This document shows positions 24,746-32,669 of a DNA stretch of 64,000 bases, piece by piece. A program made the translations under genes and the position numbers. Numbering within the stretch: position 1 is the stretch's first letter; every line of letters begins with the position of its first letter. The notes beneath the pieces are model-generated. The model saw only the letters and a list, made by a program, of their open reading frames with translations. It was not told where the DNA came from and did not search any database. This DNA comes from Streptomyces lucensis JCM 4490 (GTDB lineage: Bacteria > Actinomycetota > Actinomycetes > Streptomycetales > Streptomycetaceae), in assembly GCF_014650035.1 (NCBI RefSeq), contig NZ_BMUE01000019.1, positions 62,001 to 126,000 on the forward strand, in the 5' to 3' direction.

Positions 24746-25567
24746 TCAGGCCTCCGTTCCGGTGCTCTCAGCCGGAGCGGCGGCGGGGGCCTCGGCCTTG
24801 GGGGCCTCGGCGCCGGCAGCCTGCTGCGGCTTGCGACCGCGCCGCTCGCCACCGCGGCCACCACGGGCCGGGCGGTCGGCACCGCCACGGGCCGGGCGGT
24901 TACCCGCACGGGCCGCAGCGTTCTCGGCGCGGACCTCGGCGATGTTCTTGACGTCGCCCTTGTAGATCCAGACCTTCACGCCGATGCGGCCGAAGGTCGT
25001 CTTGGCCTCGAAGAAGCCGTAGTCCACGTTCGCGCGGAGCGTGTGCAGGGGCACGCGGCCCTCGCGGTAGAACTCCGAGCGGGACATCTCGGCGCCGCCG
25101 AGGCGGCCACCGCACTGGATCTTGATGCCCTTGGCGCCGGCCTTCATGGCGGACTGCATGCTCTTGCGCATGGCCCGACGGAAGGAGACGCGGGAGGAGA
25201 GCTGCTCGGCGACGGCCTGGGCCACGAGCTGAGCGTCGGTCTCGGGGTTCTTGACCTCGAGGATGTTCAGCTGGACCTGCTTGCCCGTGAGCTTCTCGAG
25301 GTCACCGCGGATGCGGTCGGCCTCGGCGCCACGGCGGCCGATGACGATGCCCGGACGAGCGGTGTGGATGTCCACACGCACGCGGTCACGGGTGCGCTCG
25401 ATCTCAACCTTCGAGATGCCGGCGCGCTCCATGCCGGACGTCATCATCCGACGGATGGCGACGTCTTCCTTGACGTAGTCCTTGTACAGCTTGTCGGCGT
25501 ACCAACGCGACTTGAAGTCGGTCGTGACACCGAGCCGGAACCCGTGCGGGTTTACCTTCTGGCCCAT
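24746..25567 (-). CDS. rpsC: 30S ribosomal protein S3
   Basis: Part of the mRNA entry helicase. KH domain near residues 40-110 ('RPGIVIGRRGAEADRIRGDL'), then 'FRRAMRKSMQSAMKAGAKGI' and 'TTFGRIGVKVWIYKGD'. After residue 215 comes a streptomycete extension, first basic (NRPARGGADRPARGGRGGER), then Ala/Pro/Glu rich. Length 273 against about 233 in E. coli. The ATG at 25567 has GGAAGGAACC upstream and overlaps the rplV stop by one base. Confidence 0.98.
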   Translation of the reverse strand: MGQKVNPHGFRLGVTTDFKSRWYADKLYKDYVKEDVAIRRMMTSGMERAGISKVEIERTRDRVRVDIHTARPGIVIGRRGAEADRIRGDLEKLTGKQVQLNILEVKNPETDAQLVAQAVAEQLSSRVSFRRAMRKSMQSAMKAGAKGIKIQCGGRLGGAEMSRSEFYREGRVPLHTLRANVDYGFFEAKTTFGRIGVKVWIYKGDVKNIAEVRAENAAARAGNRPARGGADRPARGGRGGERRGRKPQQAAGAEAPKAEAPAAAPAESTGTEA

Positions 25568-25914
25568 TACCGGGTTCCTTCCTTGCTGCTGACGACCACG
25601 GTGATGTGGCTGGTCCGCTTGCGGATCCGGTAGGCACGGCCCTGGGCACGCGGACGGAACCGCTTCAGGGTCGGGCCCTCGTCGACGTACGCCTCGGAGA
25701 TGAAGAGGCTGTCGGCGTCGGTGTGGTCGTAGTTGTGCGCGGCGTTGGCGATGGCGCTGTCGAGCACCTTGCCGACGGGCACTGAGGCGGCCTGCGGAGC
25801 GAATCGCAGGACCGCCTGAGCCTCCGTGGCGTCCATGCCACGGATAAGGTCCACCACGCGGCGGGCCTTCATGGGCGTAACGCGGATGTACCGCGCCTGG
25901 GCCCTGGCTTCCAT
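25567..25914 (-). CDS. rplV: 50S ribosomal protein L22
   Basis: Lines the narrow part of the exit tunnel; its beta hairpin is 'SEAYVDEGPTLKRFRPRAQG'. It starts MEARAQARYIRVTPMKARRV. Length is 115. No insertion is seen in the hairpin that would suggest altered macrolide response. The ATG at 25914 has GAGGGACAACC upstream, 44 bases past rpsS. Confidence 0.99.
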   Translation of the reverse strand: MEARAQARYIRVTPMKARRVVDLIRGMDATEAQAVLRFAPQAASVPVGKVLDSAIANAAHNYDHTDADSLFISEAYVDEGPTLKRFRPRAQGRAYRIRKRTSHITVVVSSKEGTR

Positions 25915-25958
25915 GGTTGTCCCTCTCAGTTACTTACGTGTCTGAATGCGATCCGCGA

Positions 25959-26240
25959 TTAGCGGCGCTTCGACTTCCGGTCGTCCTTGACGTGACCCCG
26001 GAAGGTGCGCGTCGGCGAGAACTCGCCGAGCTTGTGGCCGACCATCGACTCGGTGACGAACACCGGGATGTGGGTCTTGCCGTTGTGCACCGCGAGCGTG
26101 TGGCCCAGCATGGCCGGGACGATCATGGAGCGACGGGACCAGGTCTTGATGACGTTCTTGGTGCCGGCTTCGTTCTGGGCGTCCACCTTCTTGATCAGGT
26201 GGTCGTCGACGAAGGGCCCCTTCTTCAGGCTACGAGGCAT
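25959..26240 (-). CDS. rpsS: 30S ribosomal protein S19
   Basis: Head protein that forms a complex with S13. It starts MPRSLKKGPFVDDHLIKKVD and has 'IKTWSRRSMIVPAMLGHTLA' and 'HKLGEFSPTRTFRGHVKDDR'. Length 93 is standard. The ATG at 26240 is 12 bases after the rplB stop. Confidence 0.99.
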   Translation of the reverse strand: MPRSLKKGPFVDDHLIKKVDAQNEAGTKNVIKTWSRRSMIVPAMLGHTLAVHNGKTHIPVFVTESMVGHKLGEFSPTRTFRGHVKDDRKSKRR

Positions 26241-26252
26241 CTCAACCCGTCC

Positions 26253-27089
26253 TTAGCGCTTCTTGTTCGTCTTGCGGCGGCGGACGATGTACTTGTTCGA
26301 CGCCTTCTTGGGCGAACGAGTACGGCCTTCCTTCTTGCCCCACGGGGACACGGGGTGACGACCACCGGAGGTCCGGCCCTCACCACCACCGTGCGGGTGG
26401 TCAACCGGGTTCATGACGACACCACGGACGGTCGGGCGAACGCCCAGCCACCGCTTACGGCCGGCCTTACCCCAGTTGATGTTGCTCTGCTCGGCGTTGC
26501 CGACCTCGCCGATGGTGGCGCGGCAGCGGACGTCGACCAGGCGGATCTCACCGGACGGCATGCGGAGGTGGGCCATCGAGCCCTCCTTCGCGAGCAGCTG
26601 CACGGAGGCACCGGCGGAGCGGGCGAACTTGGCACCGCCACCGGGACGGAGCTCGATCGCGTGGATCGTGGTACCGACCGGGATGTTGCGGAGCGCCAGG
26701 TTGTTGCCCGGCTTGATGTCGGCCCCGGGACCGTTCTCGACGCGGTCACCCTGCTGCAGGTTGCGCGGGGCGAGGATGTAGCGCTTCTCGCCGTCGGCGT
26801 AGTGCAGCAGCGCGATGCGCGCGGTGCGGTTGGGGTCGTACTCGATGTGCGCGACCTTCGCCGGCACGCCGTCCTTGTCGTGACGACGGAAGTCGATCAC
26901 GCGGTAGGCGCGCTTGTGTCCGCCACCCTGGTGGCGAACGGTCACACGACCGGCGTTGTTACGGCCGCCCTTGCTGTGCAGGGGGCGGACCAGCGACTTC
27001 TCCGGCGTGGACCGCGTGACCTCGACGAAGTCGGCGACGCTGGCGCCACGACGGCCCGGCGTAGTCGGCTTGTACTTGCGGATTCCCAT
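26253..27089 (-). CDS. rplB: 50S ribosomal protein L2
   Basis: Essential for subunit joining and peptidyl-transferase structure. It begins MGIRKYKPTTPGRRGASVAD; seen are 'GGGHKRAYRVIDFRR' and the conserved C-terminal 'RGVVMNPVDHPHGGGEGRTS' whose His is near the catalytic centre. Length is 278. The ATG at 27089 has GAGGACTGAGAA upstream. Confidence 0.99.
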   Translation of the reverse strand: MGIRKYKPTTPGRRGASVADFVEVTRSTPEKSLVRPLHSKGGRNNAGRVTVRHQGGGHKRAYRVIDFRRHDKDGVPAKVAHIEYDPNRTARIALLHYADGEKRYILAPRNLQQGDRVENGPGADIKPGNNLALRNIPVGTTIHAIELRPGGGAKFARSAGASVQLLAKEGSMAHLRMPSGEIRLVDVRCRATIGEVGNAEQSNINWGKAGRKRWLGVRPTVRGVVMNPVDHPHGGGEGRTSGGRHPVSPWGKKEGRTRSPKKASNKYIVRRRKTNKKR

Positions 27090-27127
27090 TTCTCAGTCCT
27101 CGTCCGATATCGGACGATCCGACCCGC

Positions 27128-27547
27128 TTACGCGGTCGGACCGCCGAAGATGTCGATACGGTCGCCCTCGGCGAGGGTCACGATCGCGCGCTTGCTGCCG
27201 GCACGCTGACCGAAACCGGTCTTCGTGCGCTTGCGCTTGCCCTGGCGGTTGATCGTGTTGACCCCGGTGACCTTGACGTCGAAGACCGCCTGGACGGCCT
27301 GCTTGATCTGGGTCTTGTTGGCGTTCGGGTCGACGATGAACGTGTACTTGTTCTCGTCGAGGAGCGCGTAGCTCTTCTCGGAGACGACCGGCTTCAGCAG
27401 GACGTCACGGGGGTCCGTGTACGACTTGCTCAGCGGGGTCTCGACGGTGTTCTTGCCCTCGGTGGCGTGGCGACGCGCCTTGGCGACGCGCGCGGCCTTG
27501 GCGGCCTTGGCGGCCTTCGAGGCAATGCTCGGGTGACGCGTAGCCAT
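27128..27547 (-). CDS. rplW: 50S ribosomal protein L23
   Basis: Tunnel-exit docking site for trigger factor and SRP. The conserved core starts near residue 43 ('SYTDPRDVLLKPVVSEKSYA') and ends GDRIDIFGG. The first 35 residues are a Lys/Ala-rich extension (ASKAAKAAKAARVAKARRHA) absent from E. coli L23; length is 139 rather than about 100. The ATG at 27547 overlaps the rplD stop by one base, with GAAGGGAG upstream. The alternative core start would leave the extension untranslated, but no ribosome site supports that. Confidence 0.97.
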   Translation of the reverse strand: MATRHPSIASKAAKAAKAARVAKARRHATEGKNTVETPLSKSYTDPRDVLLKPVVSEKSYALLDENKYTFIVDPNANKTQIKQAVQAVFDVKVTGVNTINRQGKRKRTKTGFGQRAGSKRAIVTLAEGDRIDIFGGPTA

Positions 27548-28200
27548 CAGGCCTCGCTCCCTTCGGTGTCAGCGGCCTTGGGGCCAGACACGAAGGACTC
27601 GAAAGCGGCCTGGGTGAAGACCACGTCGTCCGAGACGAGAACGTCGTACGTGTTCAGCTGGCCCGGCTCCAGGATGTGGACCTGGGGCAGGTTGCGGGCG
27701 GACAGCCACGCGGCCTCGTCGGCGCGCTCGACGACCAGGAGCAGGTTCTTGCGCTCCGAGATCTTGCCGAACAGGCTCTTCGCGGCCTTGGTGGACGGGT
27801 TCGCACCCTCGACCACGCCGGAGACGACGTGGATGCGGTTGTGACGCGCCCGGTCGGTGAGGGCACCGCGCAGGGCGGCGGCCTTCATCTTCTTCGGGGT
27901 GCGCTGCGAGTAGTCACGCGGCACGGGACCGTGCACGACGCCACCACCGGCGAACTGCGGCGCGCGGGTCGAGCCCTGACGGGCGCGGCCGGTGCCCTTC
28001 TGGCGGTACGGCTTCTTGCCGCCACCACGGACCTCGCCACGGGTCTTCGTCTTGTGCGTGCCCTGACGGGCAGCGGCCAGCTGCGCGACGACGACCTGGT
28101 GGATCAGCGGAACGCTGACCTTGGCGTCGAAGATCTCCGCGGGGAGCTCGACGGAACCGGCCTTGTCGCCCGCCGGCGAAAGGATGTCAACAGTGCTCAT
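27547..28200 (-). CDS. rplD: 50S ribosomal protein L4
   Basis: Its long loop lines the exit tunnel; in E. coli L4 also represses the S10 operon. The loop region is 'TKTRGEVRGGGKKPYRQKGT' and 'GRARQGSTRAPQFAGGGVVHG'-like sequence near residues 50-90. Length is 217. The ATG at 28200 has GAGGTAACCG upstream, eight bases after rplC. Confidence 0.98.
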   Translation of the reverse strand: MSTVDILSPAGDKAGSVELPAEIFDAKVSVPLIHQVVVAQLAAARQGTHKTKTRGEVRGGGKKPYRQKGTGRARQGSTRAPQFAGGGVVHGPVPRDYSQRTPKKMKAAALRGALTDRARHNRIHVVSGVVEGANPSTKAAKSLFGKISERKNLLLVVERADEAAWLSARNLPQVHILEPGQLNTYDVLVSDDVVFTQAAFESFVSGPKAADTEGSEA

Positions 28201-28208
28201 CGGTTACC

Positions 28209-28853
28209 TCAGGCCCCCTTGGCCGCGGTGCGGACCAGGACGAGGCCGCCGTTCGGACCGGGAACCGCGCCCTTGATGAGCAGCAGACCCTTCTCCGCGT
28301 CAACGGCGTGGACGGTCAGGTTCTGGGTGGTGACCCGCTCGTTGCCCATGCGACCCGCCATGCGGAGGCCCTTGAACACGCGGCCCGGGGTGGCGCAGCC
28401 ACCGATGGAACCGGGCGAGCGGTGCTTGCGCTGGGTGCCGTGTCCGGCGCCGAGGCCCTTGAAGTTGTGACGCTTCATGACACCGGCGAAGCCCTTGCCC
28501 TTGCTCTTGCCGGTGACGTCGACCTTGATACCGGCCTCGAACACCTCAGCGGTGATCTCCTGGCCGAGCGTGTACTCGGAGGCGTCCGCGGTGCGGATCT
28601 CGACGAGGTGACGACGCGGGGTGACGTCGGCCTTGGCGAAGTGGCCCTTGAGGGGCTTGTTCACCTTGCGCGGGTCGATCTCGCCGAAGGCGATCTGGAC
28701 CGACTCGTAGCCGTCGACATCGTTCGTACGAACCTGGGTGACGACGTTGGGGCCGGCCTTGACGACGGTGACCGGAACAACACGGTTGTTCTCGTCCCAC
28801 ACCTGCGTCATGCCGAGCTTCTCGCCCAGGATGCCCTTGATCTGCTTAGCCAT
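28209..28853 (-). CDS. rplC: 50S ribosomal protein L3
   Basis: Early-assembly protein with a loop near the peptidyl-transferase centre. It begins MAKQIKGILGEKLGMTQVWD and has the loop 'FKGLGAGHGTQRKHRSPGSI' with 'TPGRVFKGLRMAGRMG'. Length is 214. The ATG at 28853 lies 17 bases from rpsJ. Confidence 0.99.
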   Translation of the reverse strand: MAKQIKGILGEKLGMTQVWDENNRVVPVTVVKAGPNVVTQVRTNDVDGYESVQIAFGEIDPRKVNKPLKGHFAKADVTPRRHLVEIRTADASEYTLGQEITAEVFEAGIKVDVTGKSKGKGFAGVMKRHNFKGLGAGHGTQRKHRSPGSIGGCATPGRVFKGLRMAGRMGNERVTTQNLTVHAVDAEKGLLLIKGAVPGPNGGLVLVRTAAKGA

Positions 28854-28870
28854 CTCTCAGATCACCGGCC

Positions 28871-29179
28871 TCAGAGCTTGATCTCGATGTCGACACCGGC
28901 CGGGAGGTCGAGTCGCATCAGAGAGTCAACGGTCTTGGGGGTCGGGTCGAGGATGTCGATCAGGCGCTTGTGCGTGCGCATCTCGAAGTGCTCGCGCGAG
29001 TCCTTGTACTTGTGCGGCGACTTGATGACGCAGTACACGTTCTTCTCAGTGGGCAGCGGCACCGGGCCCGCGACCGACGCACCAGTGCGGGTCACCGTCT
29101 CGACGATCTTCTTCGCCGAGGAGTCGATGACCTCGTGGTCGTAGGCCTTGAGCCGGATGCGGATCTTCTGTCCCGCCAT
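28871..29179 (-). CDS. rpsJ: 30S ribosomal protein S10 (NusE)
   Basis: First gene of the S10 operon. S10 is a head protein of the 30S subunit and, as NusE, part of antitermination complexes with NusB and a link between NusG and the ribosome; nusG is in this window at 54132. It begins MAGQKIRIRLKAYDHEVIDS and has 'RTHKRLIDILDPTPKTVDSL'. Length 102 is standard. The ATG at 29179 lies about 60 bases after a leader hairpin shared with rpsL. More than 30 minus-strand genes follow. Confidence 0.99.
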   Translation of the reverse strand: MAGQKIRIRLKAYDHEVIDSSAKKIVETVTRTGASVAGPVPLPTEKNVYCVIKSPHKYKDSREHFEMRTHKRLIDILDPTPKTVDSLMRLDLPAGVDIEIKL

Positions 29180-29238
29180 GGCTACTCAGTAGTCCTGTCT
29201 CTTCTAACGCTCCGGAACCCGGCGGTTTGAGTACCTTC

Positions 29239-29275
29239 TCTCCGACCCACGCGGTCGGGCGTGTCGCGCTCCCGC
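29239..29275 (-). promoter_or_regulatory. Leader element shared by rpsJ and rpsL (rpsJ copy)
   Basis: On the minus strand the leader reads GCGGGA, a 3-base spacer, CGACAC, G, then CCCGACCGCGTGGGTCGG and AGA. CCGACC and GGTCGG form a hairpin with loop GCGTG. The rpsL leader (41762-41797) has the same elements with one substitution in the 28-base core. It ends about 60 bases before the rpsJ ATG. Position fits a 5' untranslated regulatory structure. Confidence 0.7.
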
Positions 29276-29411
29276 TGACACAGATGTCCCTTGTCCGAAC
29301 ATCCCTGCGGGAATGCACACGGCCCTTCCGGAACCGCAAGCCGGGGGCGGAAGGCCCACCGGGCGCCTGGCCGGTGCCGCGCCCACGCTTCCCGGAAGAT
29401 TCCCGTACGTC

Positions 29412-29429
29412 CGCCCCTGATCAGGGGCG
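29412..29429. promoter_or_regulatory. Perfect 18-base palindrome upstream of rpsJ
   Basis: CGCCCCTGATCAGGGGCG is fully self-complementary with no spacer. It lies about 230 bases before rpsJ and 160 bases from the stop of the neighbouring secreted-protein gene. It could be a dimeric regulator site; a spacer-free palindrome is a poor terminator. Confidence 0.4.
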
Positions 29430-29589
29430 ACGAGTACTGTGGGACTCGCTTCCGGTCCTCCCGGCGGGAGGCGCGCAGCATCAACACTCGACCGAGCAAC
29501 TCGGACAGTCTGCCACATGGAGTGGGGGGCTGGCCAATCGGGCCGAAGACATTACCCCCGGAGTGACGAAGGTCAAACCCGGCCTCATG

Positions 29590-30132
29590 CTACGCACACC
29601 CGAGCGTCCTGACGGTGGCGGGGAAGTAGGCCCGCATGAACGCCTCGATGTCACGCCGATGCGACTGGTCTCCGGGCCTCACCTGGGGGAGCTGGAGGGT
29701 GAGGGTGAAGTAGTTTCCACCCTTGGTTTTGCAACGGGTCTGAGAGAGGGCACCATCTGTGCCCACGAGCGTCTTGTCGGGAGCGTCCCTTACATAGCGT
29801 GGGGCTGTCACGTTTGAGACTGTTCCGGTACCCGTCGCCAAGTACATGAGGTCGGTTGCACGGTCGTCCCATGAGAAGCGGAATTCAAGCACTGGATCTC
29901 GTCCCGAAATGAGAACACAGGGTGCAGTGATTGCCTCAGTGCGATCAATCCGGGTGAACTCGTGCAGGCCGTCGGGAGATGTCACGAGCCGACGCGTAAG
30001 GCCGGGATGGATGCGCGTTCCGCAGATGACCTTTGGAATCTTTCGATCGACAGGCCTGCCGCAGGACACCTCGCACACAGCCAGTGACAGCACCGTCAGG
30101 CCGATGAGGCCCGCTCGAAGGAATGACTTCAT
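29590..30132 (-). CDS. Putative secreted protein or lipoprotein (180 aa)
   Basis: The N-terminus is a signal-like stretch (MKSFLRAGLIGLTVLSLAVC); a Cys after LAV and another after EVS make an imperfect lipobox, so lipid anchoring is possible but not certain. The mature part has several Cys (VICGT, APCVL, TRCKT, LGCA) that suggest disulfides. No known family recognised. The ATG overlaps the stop of the WXG-like gene as ATGA, so the two are one operon. Codon third positions are clearly less G/C rich than in neighbouring genes, as is the 3' end of the upstream gene. It might be a partner of that protein, but this is only inference. Confidence 0.6.
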   Translation of the reverse strand: MKSFLRAGLIGLTVLSLAVCEVSCGRPVDRKIPKVICGTRIHPGLTRRLVTSPDGLHEFTRIDRTEAITAPCVLISGRDPVLEFRFSWDDRATDLMYLATGTGTVSNVTAPRYVRDAPDKTLVGTDGALSQTRCKTKGGNYFTLTLQLPQVRPGDQSHRRDIEAFMRAYFPATVRTLGCA

Positions 30133-32159
30133 TTAGGCTGCTCGCCGGACATCCCGGATGCATGAGTCGCTCCAAACCGAGCAGATTGAGTGATCTCTTC
30201 CTTCGGGTCGAAGTACGGAGTCACCACCCGATGGCCCTTCCCCCACTCAGCCGATAGGGCCATCAACTGTCCGTTCCTCTTGGAATAATCCTCGATGTTG
30301 TCGTCCGCCCGCTGGTCATCGATTCGCTTCTGCTCGTCCGCGAGCCACCGCGCTGTCACGTAGTCGAAGCCGGCTTGCACATCGTCGCCGGCGACCGGGA
30401 TGTAGCTGATGGCCTTGTCGAACAGCGGCTTGCTCTCGAACTGTGCACCCTTGGGGGCTCCCGCCGCCTGATTTCGGGCCTCCTCCAGGAATCCGACGGT
30501 TCGGCCTGCGCGGGTCAGGGACTCCGCTGAATGGGAGTGATCCGAATGGATGGCGGAGACCATCGCCTGGTTGAGGCCGCCGTTGAGCGTCCCGTAGGCG
30601 TCCTTGTCCTTGGACACCTGCTTCGCGACCTCGAAAAGCTCGTCCTGCTTCAGCGGGGACTTCGAGATGTCGATCTCGCTCATCGACGCATGCACGGTCC
30701 CCCCGTGGTTCACCAGGATCGAAGCCATCGGCTGTCGCAGTGAAGGGGGGAACTTGTCGCCGCTCTCGGACAGGTGGCTCATCGCCGACCTGAGGACCGC
30801 CTCGTTCTGCTGGGAGTGGGCGACATAGTGCGCGTGCCTGTCGGACGGGTCGATTCCCGTGGTCGCCGCCTGGAGGGCCCTGCCGAAGCCCGCGCGGTCG
30901 TCCTTGTCGAGGCCGGCCGCGTACGTGCTGGTCTTGAGGCCCTCGTGCTCGTGCAGGACGACGTTCCAGTCCCTGTCCTTGACCAGGTACCTCATGCGCG
31001 CGTCGGAGTCGAGGTAGTCCGCCGCCGTGTGGGGGTCGCGGCTCATGATGCCCAGCGCGCCGTCCACCGGGTCGTTGGCGAACCAGCCCCCGTGCCTGCC
31101 GCTGTACTCGCCCTTGAGCCGCCAGATGCCCGGGTCCCGCCGCTCCGCCGCGATCATGTCGTCGGTCAGGTTCTCCAGCATCGCCGGGGAGTAGCCGTGG
31201 CCCTTGCCCATCAGCGTGACGAGGGACTGGTAGCCCACCGCCTTGTCCAGGCGTTCGCCCTGCGCGTCCGTGGCGTAGTGGGCGGTGCCGGCGTGCCGCA
31301 TCGAGGTGCGCCAGTGCCTGTACCAGGCCGAGTCCGTGTCCCGCGTCGCCGTCGCCAGCGTGTCCGCCAGGCCCGACTCGATCGTCGAGTACGTCCCCGT
31401 GCCCGGTCCGCCCTTCACGTGGATCAGATCGTTCAGTTCGTTCGTCAGGGTGATCGTGCCCGCCGCGCCCAGGTCGTCCAGCAGGGTGCGGGAGAACGCC
31501 TCGTCGTGGGAGTTGTCGCGGAACGTCCGCTCCAGTTCCGCCAGTTCACGGCGCGACAGGTGCTCGCCCCGGCTCAGTCTGCGCAGCGCGTCCTCGGCGG
31601 CCAGCGCCTCGTACTTCTCGACGTCCCCCATCGCCCGCCCGTTGAAGCCCCGGCCGCCGACCAGCGGACCGGAGTCGACCACCGCTGCCTTCAGAGCGGT
31701 CTCGACTCCCGTGTCCGCGTCCGTCACGGCCCGTACCGCCGCGTCGATGCGGTCCTGCCAGGACCGTACGGTCGCCTCGTCCCGCTCCTTCGCGTGCGCG
31801 GGGTCCGCGCTCACCAGGCCCCGGTCCGACACCCGCATCCCGGCCGCGACGGCCTCCTTGCGTGCCGTCGTCAGCCTGCCCTTCAGTCCCGTGAACTGGG
31901 TGTGCGCGTCCCGGAGCAGGGCGGCGATCGCCTTCGCCTCCGTCTGCGCGTACTGGAACTCCGTGAGCGTGACGCCGAAGCGGCCGTGCGCCGCCTCCGC
32001 GCTCATGCCACTCCAGGTGGCGCCCGTCGAGATGCCGTGTACGTCGCGACGGTAGGCCTTCTCCTGCTTCCCGAACTCCGCGGCCATGCCCTCCCAGCGC
32101 TCGGCCGCGCTGGTGAGGGCGCCGAGGTCGGTGCTCATGATCTCGTGGTACGTCGGCAT
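30129..32159 (-). CDS. WXG100-like N-terminal protein, possible DUF6571 family (676 aa)
   Basis: Residues 1-100 resemble WXG100/ESX proteins: two helices joined at 'GATWSGMSAEAAHGRFG'. A long alpha-helical region follows, Ala/Asp/Arg/His rich, without signal peptide or membrane span, ending DPKEEITQSARFGATHASGM. It resembles large Streptomyces proteins listed as DUF6571; no catalytic motif is seen. The ATG at 32159 has GGGGGAG upstream. It lies between a 124-residue WXG-like gene (18 bases) and a secreted protein gene (4-base overlap). Such trios suggest a type VII (ESX) export substrate, but no secretion ATPase gene is near. Third-position G+C falls over roughly the last 150 codons. Confidence 0.6.
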   Translation of the reverse strand: MPTYHEIMSTDLGALTSAAERWEGMAAEFGKQEKAYRRDVHGISTGATWSGMSAEAAHGRFGVTLTEFQYAQTEAKAIAALLRDAHTQFTGLKGRLTTARKEAVAAGMRVSDRGLVSADPAHAKERDEATVRSWQDRIDAAVRAVTDADTGVETALKAAVVDSGPLVGGRGFNGRAMGDVEKYEALAAEDALRRLSRGEHLSRRELAELERTFRDNSHDEAFSRTLLDDLGAAGTITLTNELNDLIHVKGGPGTGTYSTIESGLADTLATATRDTDSAWYRHWRTSMRHAGTAHYATDAQGERLDKAVGYQSLVTLMGKGHGYSPAMLENLTDDMIAAERRDPGIWRLKGEYSGRHGGWFANDPVDGALGIMSRDPHTAADYLDSDARMRYLVKDRDWNVVLHEHEGLKTSTYAAGLDKDDRAGFGRALQAATTGIDPSDRHAHYVAHSQQNEAVLRSAMSHLSESGDKFPPSLRQPMASILVNHGGTVHASMSEIDISKSPLKQDELFEVAKQVSKDKDAYGTLNGGLNQAMVSAIHSDHSHSAESLTRAGRTVGFLEEARNQAAGAPKGAQFESKPLFDKAISYIPVAGDDVQAGFDYVTARWLADEQKRIDDQRADDNIEDYSKRNGQLMALSAEWGKGHRVVTPYFDPKEEITQSARFGATHASGMSGEQPK

Positions 32160-32177
32160 GTCCCGGCCGCTCCCCCG

Positions 32178-32552
32178 TCAGTACCGGTCGAGCGCGGACG
32201 TGCGCCGCAGCTCCGACCCGACGGCCAGGTCGGAGCTGGTGAGGACCGTGTTCGTCCGGTGCAGCGCGTCCTTCTCCGCACCCAGCCGGTCCATCAGGTT
32301 CCTGACCTGGTCGCCCCAGGTGCCGTGGGCCTTGCGCAGTGCGGTGGCGGTGAGCCAGCCGTGTCCGTCGCGGGCGCCGAACGCCTTCACCGCCTTCCCC
32401 GTCTCGTCGTCCGCCCACTCGCCGGCCCTGCGGGTGTCCGGCTCGATGTGGTCGTGCAGCGCCCTGGCCGCCGCCCGCTTCTCGGCGGGGGTGGACGCGA
32501 GTCTCCCCGCGCCGTGACCGTGTGCGCCGTGAGCTCCTGCCGGACCGTCCAC
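32178..32552 (-). CDS. Small WXG-like helical protein (124 aa)
   Basis: Two helical segments are joined around 'HGTWGDQVRNLMDRL', a WXG-type turn. The N-terminal 20 residues are Gly/Ala/His rich. The segment 'HIEPDTRRAGEWADDETGKA' and the C-terminal 'VLTSSDLAVGSELRRTSALD' look like other Streptomyces WXG-like partners I have seen. The GTG at 32552 is the first usable start after an in-frame stop upstream; its ribosome site (GAGGGGCGAG) is weak. It precedes the 676-residue WXG-like gene by 18 bases. No signal peptide, as expected for ESX-type substrates. Confidence 0.55.
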   Translation of the reverse strand: MDGPAGAHGAHGHGAGRLASTPAEKRAAARALHDHIEPDTRRAGEWADDETGKAVKAFGARDGHGWLTATALRKAHGTWGDQVRNLMDRLGAEKDALHRTNTVLTSSDLAVGSELRRTSALDRY

Positions 32553-32669
32553 CGCTCGCCCCTCGCCGTATCGCCGTCCACCACCGCCTCTTCAACCGGT
32601 GGACGCCGATCTTCGTCACGGGGTGTTTCGCGGCCGCCGCGTTGACGTCGCCCGGCGTGGCGCCGTCCC

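Larger units (their letters stand above)
29180..29589 (-). other. 410-base promoter and leader region of the S10 operon
   Basis: No gene. It holds the shared leader element (29239-29275) and a perfect palindrome (29412-29429). The S10 promoter must lie upstream of 29275 on the minus strand, but no -35/-10 pair with good spacing could be chosen with confidence. Confidence 0.6.

Noticed and set aside
24725..24960. Repetitive CCACGGGCCGGGCGGT sequence at the end of rpsC
   Set aside because: Short tandem similarity reflects codons for the Arg/Gly/Ala-rich S3 tail, not a CRISPR or mobile repeat.
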